A stretch of 64,000 nucleotides of DNA, taken from positions 34,806-98,805 of the forward strand of contig JAVYNU010000002.1 in the NCBI GenBank assembly GCA_038735125.1, given 5' to 3'. Shown here piece by piece: positions 62,262-64,000 of the stretch. Position 1 is the first letter of the stretch. Each line of letters opens with the position of its first letter. The stretch comes from Ignisphaera sp. (lineage in GTDB: Archaea; Thermoproteota; Thermoprotei_A; Sulfolobales; Ignisphaeraceae). The notes below the pieces were generated by a model that had not been told where the DNA came from, did no database searches, and saw only the letters and a list, made by a program, of their open reading frames with translations. A program made the translations under genes and the position numbers.

Positions 62262-63356
62262 ATGGCGCATTTGGAGCTAGTAAACATATCTAAAAGATTT
62301 GGAAAAACCGTAGCTGTTTGCAATGCATCTTTTAAAGTATATGATAAGGAATTTCTTGTATTGTTAGGGCCCTCAGGATGTGGAAAAACAACTCTTCTAA
62401 GAATTATCGCAGGTCTCGAAACTCCTGATACTGGTAGGGTATATATTGATGGTGAGGATGTTACTGATCTGCCCCCCAAGGATAGAGATGTGGCTATGGT
62501 TTTTCAAAATTATGCTTTATATCCTCATATGAAAGTGTACGACATTATTGCCTTTCCTTTAAAGTTAAGAAGATATTCTAAATCTGAGATAGACAAGAGG
62601 ATAAAAGAAATAGCAAAACTACTTAGAATTGAGGATCTGCTTGATAGGCATCCACATCAATTATCTGGGGGCCAACAACAGCGTGTAGCTCTTGCAAGAG
62701 CTCTTGTAAGAAATCCGAGGGTATGGCTCATGGACGAACCTTTGAGTAATTTGGATGCACTTTTGAGGGTACAAATGAGGGCTGAACTTAAGAGACTACA
62801 AAAAGAAGTAGGAATAACAACTATCTATGTTACCCATGATCAAGTGGAAGCAATGACTATGGCGGACAGAGCAGTTGTTATGAACAAAGGGATGATAGAG
62901 CAAATAGGTACACCTGAAGAGATCTATAATAACCCTAGAACAATATTTGTAGGGGGTTTCATTGGATCTCCTCCAATGAACTTTATAGATGCAATATTTA
63001 AACAATCAAATAACGAGTACCTTATAGAAGGAGAGGGATTTTCCATGAAACTGCCACACAATCTAGGTGCTGAACTAAGTAAAAAAATCTTGACGGGAAC
63101 TGAAATTGTAGTTGGTATAAGACCTGAGGACATTTCAATAACTAGTGCAACAGATGAAAATGCAATAAAAGGGAAAATATATGTATTGGAACCACTGGGG
63201 TCAGAAACCATTATAGATATAAAAATCGGTGAACATATTATTAAGGTGAAGTATTTAGGAGTTATAAAGGCGGATATGGGAAGTGATATATACATCAAGT
63301 TTAATTTAAACAAAATACATATATTCGATAAAAGTACAGGAACTGCGATAATGTAA
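62262..63356 (+). CDS. Sugar ABC transporter ATPase (MalK/MsmX/UgpC type)
   Basis: A 364-residue ATPase. Walker A GPSGCGKTT (about 36-44), Q-loop MVFQNYALYPHMKV, signature LSGGQQQRVALARAL, Walker B WLMDEPLSNLD, then a C-terminal TOBE domain (VGIRPEDISI). It hydrolyses ATP for the two permeases upstream. ATG at 62262; a TATA-free 67-bp gap suggests it belongs to the same transcript. Confidence 0.95.
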   Translation: MAHLELVNISKRFGKTVAVCNASFKVYDKEFLVLLGPSGCGKTTLLRIIAGLETPDTGRVYIDGEDVTDLPPKDRDVAMVFQNYALYPHMKVYDIIAFPLKLRRYSKSEIDKRIKEIAKLLRIEDLLDRHPHQLSGGQQQRVALARALVRNPRVWLMDEPLSNLDALLRVQMRAELKRLQKEVGITTIYVTHDQVEAMTMADRAVVMNKGMIEQIGTPEEIYNNPRTIFVGGFIGSPPMNFIDAIFKQSNNEYLIEGEGFSMKLPHNLGAELSKKILTGTEIVVGIRPEDISITSATDENAIKGKIYVLEPLGSETIIDIKIGEHIIKVKYLGVIKADMGSDIYIKFNLNKIHIFDKSTGTAIM

Positions 63357-63795
63357 ATTATTGATTTACATTATTGAGGGCTCATACTATTTTTGTTATT
63401 ATTCAGCTGTTTTCACTATATCCTCATTAAAAATGTTATTTATACAATATAATTAGCTAAAAACAATTGATACTAAATGAGTTACAGGTCAAAGGAAGTC
63501 CTAAAGTTCTTTCTACATTAACGAACTAGCTAGCAAATCCTACTACAAACTTTATTGAAATTTATTACATTATTTTGGCAAGATTGTTTGTATACTTAAC
63601 TAGGCTTTGTCCACTTTATAGGTGTTAGATGATGGTATAAGATTTCTCAAAAGACTAAGCATAAGTTTTAAATAATGCTTAATTAAGTGAAGACAGAATT
63701 AGGAGTAGAGGTATTTCATGCTATTTAGAGTTGAACTTATGGGTTCTTGAGGTCTTATTCCCACAAAACTGTTAGCTTTATGTGGATCTAGTGAT
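63357..63795. other. Gene-free region of 439 bp with an aborted gene start
   Basis: AAGCAT (63657-63662) and ATGCTT (63675-63680) flank a TTTTAAAT box, a plausible promoter. Downstream GGAGTAGAGGT precedes the ATG at 63720, but this frame reads only MLFRVELMGS and stops at TGA. The next gene is on the opposite strand. Nothing else was seen. Confidence 0.45.
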
Positions 63796-64000
63796 CTACT
63801 GTTTTACTGCTTGTGTCATTTTCATGTATTCTTCTGTTGTTTTCCATCTTTTTCTCGATTCTCCGCTGTTTATCTGTTCTACGAATGTTTTAAACCATTT
63901 CCAGTCTCTTTCGTATACGTGGTACGAGTCTGCTATGTGTATGTATCTCCCCACCTCCACCCCAAGCCTCTCTGCAACATATTTTTGTAGTTCTGTGAAT
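63796..64000 (-). CDS. Thymidylate synthase-like protein (C-terminal 67 residues only; start outside window)
   Basis: Read by hand on the minus strand; stop TAG at 63796-63798, frame open to the right edge. ELQKYVAERLGVEVGRYIHIADSYHVYERDW matches the C-terminal nucleotide-binding region of ThyA-type thymidylate synthases and related hydroxymethylases, where the His and Tyr contact dUMP. The rest, with the catalytic Cys, is outside the window. It is distinct from the flavin-dependent ThyX family. Confidence 0.72.
   Translation of the reverse strand, partial: FTELQKYVAERLGVEVGRYIHIADSYHVYERDWKWFKTFVEQINSGESRKRWKTTEEYMKMTQAVKQ

Noticed and set aside
1..64000. CRISPR array or cas genes
   Set aside because: No run of regularly spaced direct repeats was seen, and no Cas-like protein; the repeats found are single palindromes or low-complexity coding repeats.

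Overview
The window looks like chromosomal DNA of a hyperthermophilic crenarchaeon (Thermoproteota), of low GC by eye. The grounds are a TATA-binding protein gene, a HerA-NurA operon, NreA, an archaeal-type MobB with an iron-sulfur domain, a TtuA-type tRNA thiolase, PaREP1 and HEPN-nucleotidyltransferase genes, many genes starting with TTG or GTG, ATGA overlaps, and TATA boxes about 26 bp before near-leaderless starts. I cannot name the species; a relative of Ignisphaera or the Desulfurococcales would fit. No rRNA, tRNA or CRISPR array was seen.

Layout. 1-5.5 kb: partial tRNA thiolase, HEPN-like ORF, NAD synthetase, MobB, membrane protein, PEBP-like protein, sugar kinase. 5.5-13.1 kb: membrane glycosyltransferase with a DUF998 protein, core methionine-synthase-like protein, CitG-like protein, cysteine-cluster protein, RNA m5C methyltransferase, and two divergent, apparently paralogous small membrane proteins. 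13.2-18.2 kb: nitrogen assimilation block (glutamine synthetase, amidotransferase and synthase parts of glutamate synthase) facing guaA across a palindrome-rich gap. 19.8-27.5 kb: information and cofactor genes (phosphoesterase, TBP with no ordinary start codon, HerA, NurA, acetyltransferase, MoaC, Fae, nucleotidyltransferase).

27.6-41.6 kb is a glycan and peptide/oligosaccharide uptake region: a GH29 alpha-L-fucosidase gene split by an IS605-type element whose tnpB is itself decayed, a radical SAM protein, a UroD-like protein, a large DUF2139-like protein, and a complete Opp-type ABC importer. 42.2-50.1 kb: thiamine-binding protein, NreA, peroxiredoxin, a regulator made of an HTH fused to a solute-binding-like domain, a Cys/Met PLP enzyme, a sodium-solute symporter with a small partner, and an MFS carrier. 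50.6-53.7 kb is accessory: HEPN-MNT pair, IS605-like relic, PaREP1, and a surface coiled-coil protein with an exceptionally regular Tyr-Leu heptad. 53.8-58.5 kb: an ECF vitamin/nucleoside-type importer divergent from an HTH-PfkB kinase fusion, with a perfect 18-bp palindrome between them. 58.8-63.4 kb: a complete sugar ABC importer. The right edge holds the C-terminus of a thymidylate synthase-like protein.

The main unusual signals are the IS-split fucosidase with a 47-codon antisense ORF inside the element, the TBP start, a set of palindromic operator candidates placed at predicted transcription starts (ECF/HTH-kinase, symporter, glutamine synthetase, OppA), two relic IS605-type ends differing only by transitions, and a compact structured block near 41.7 kb.
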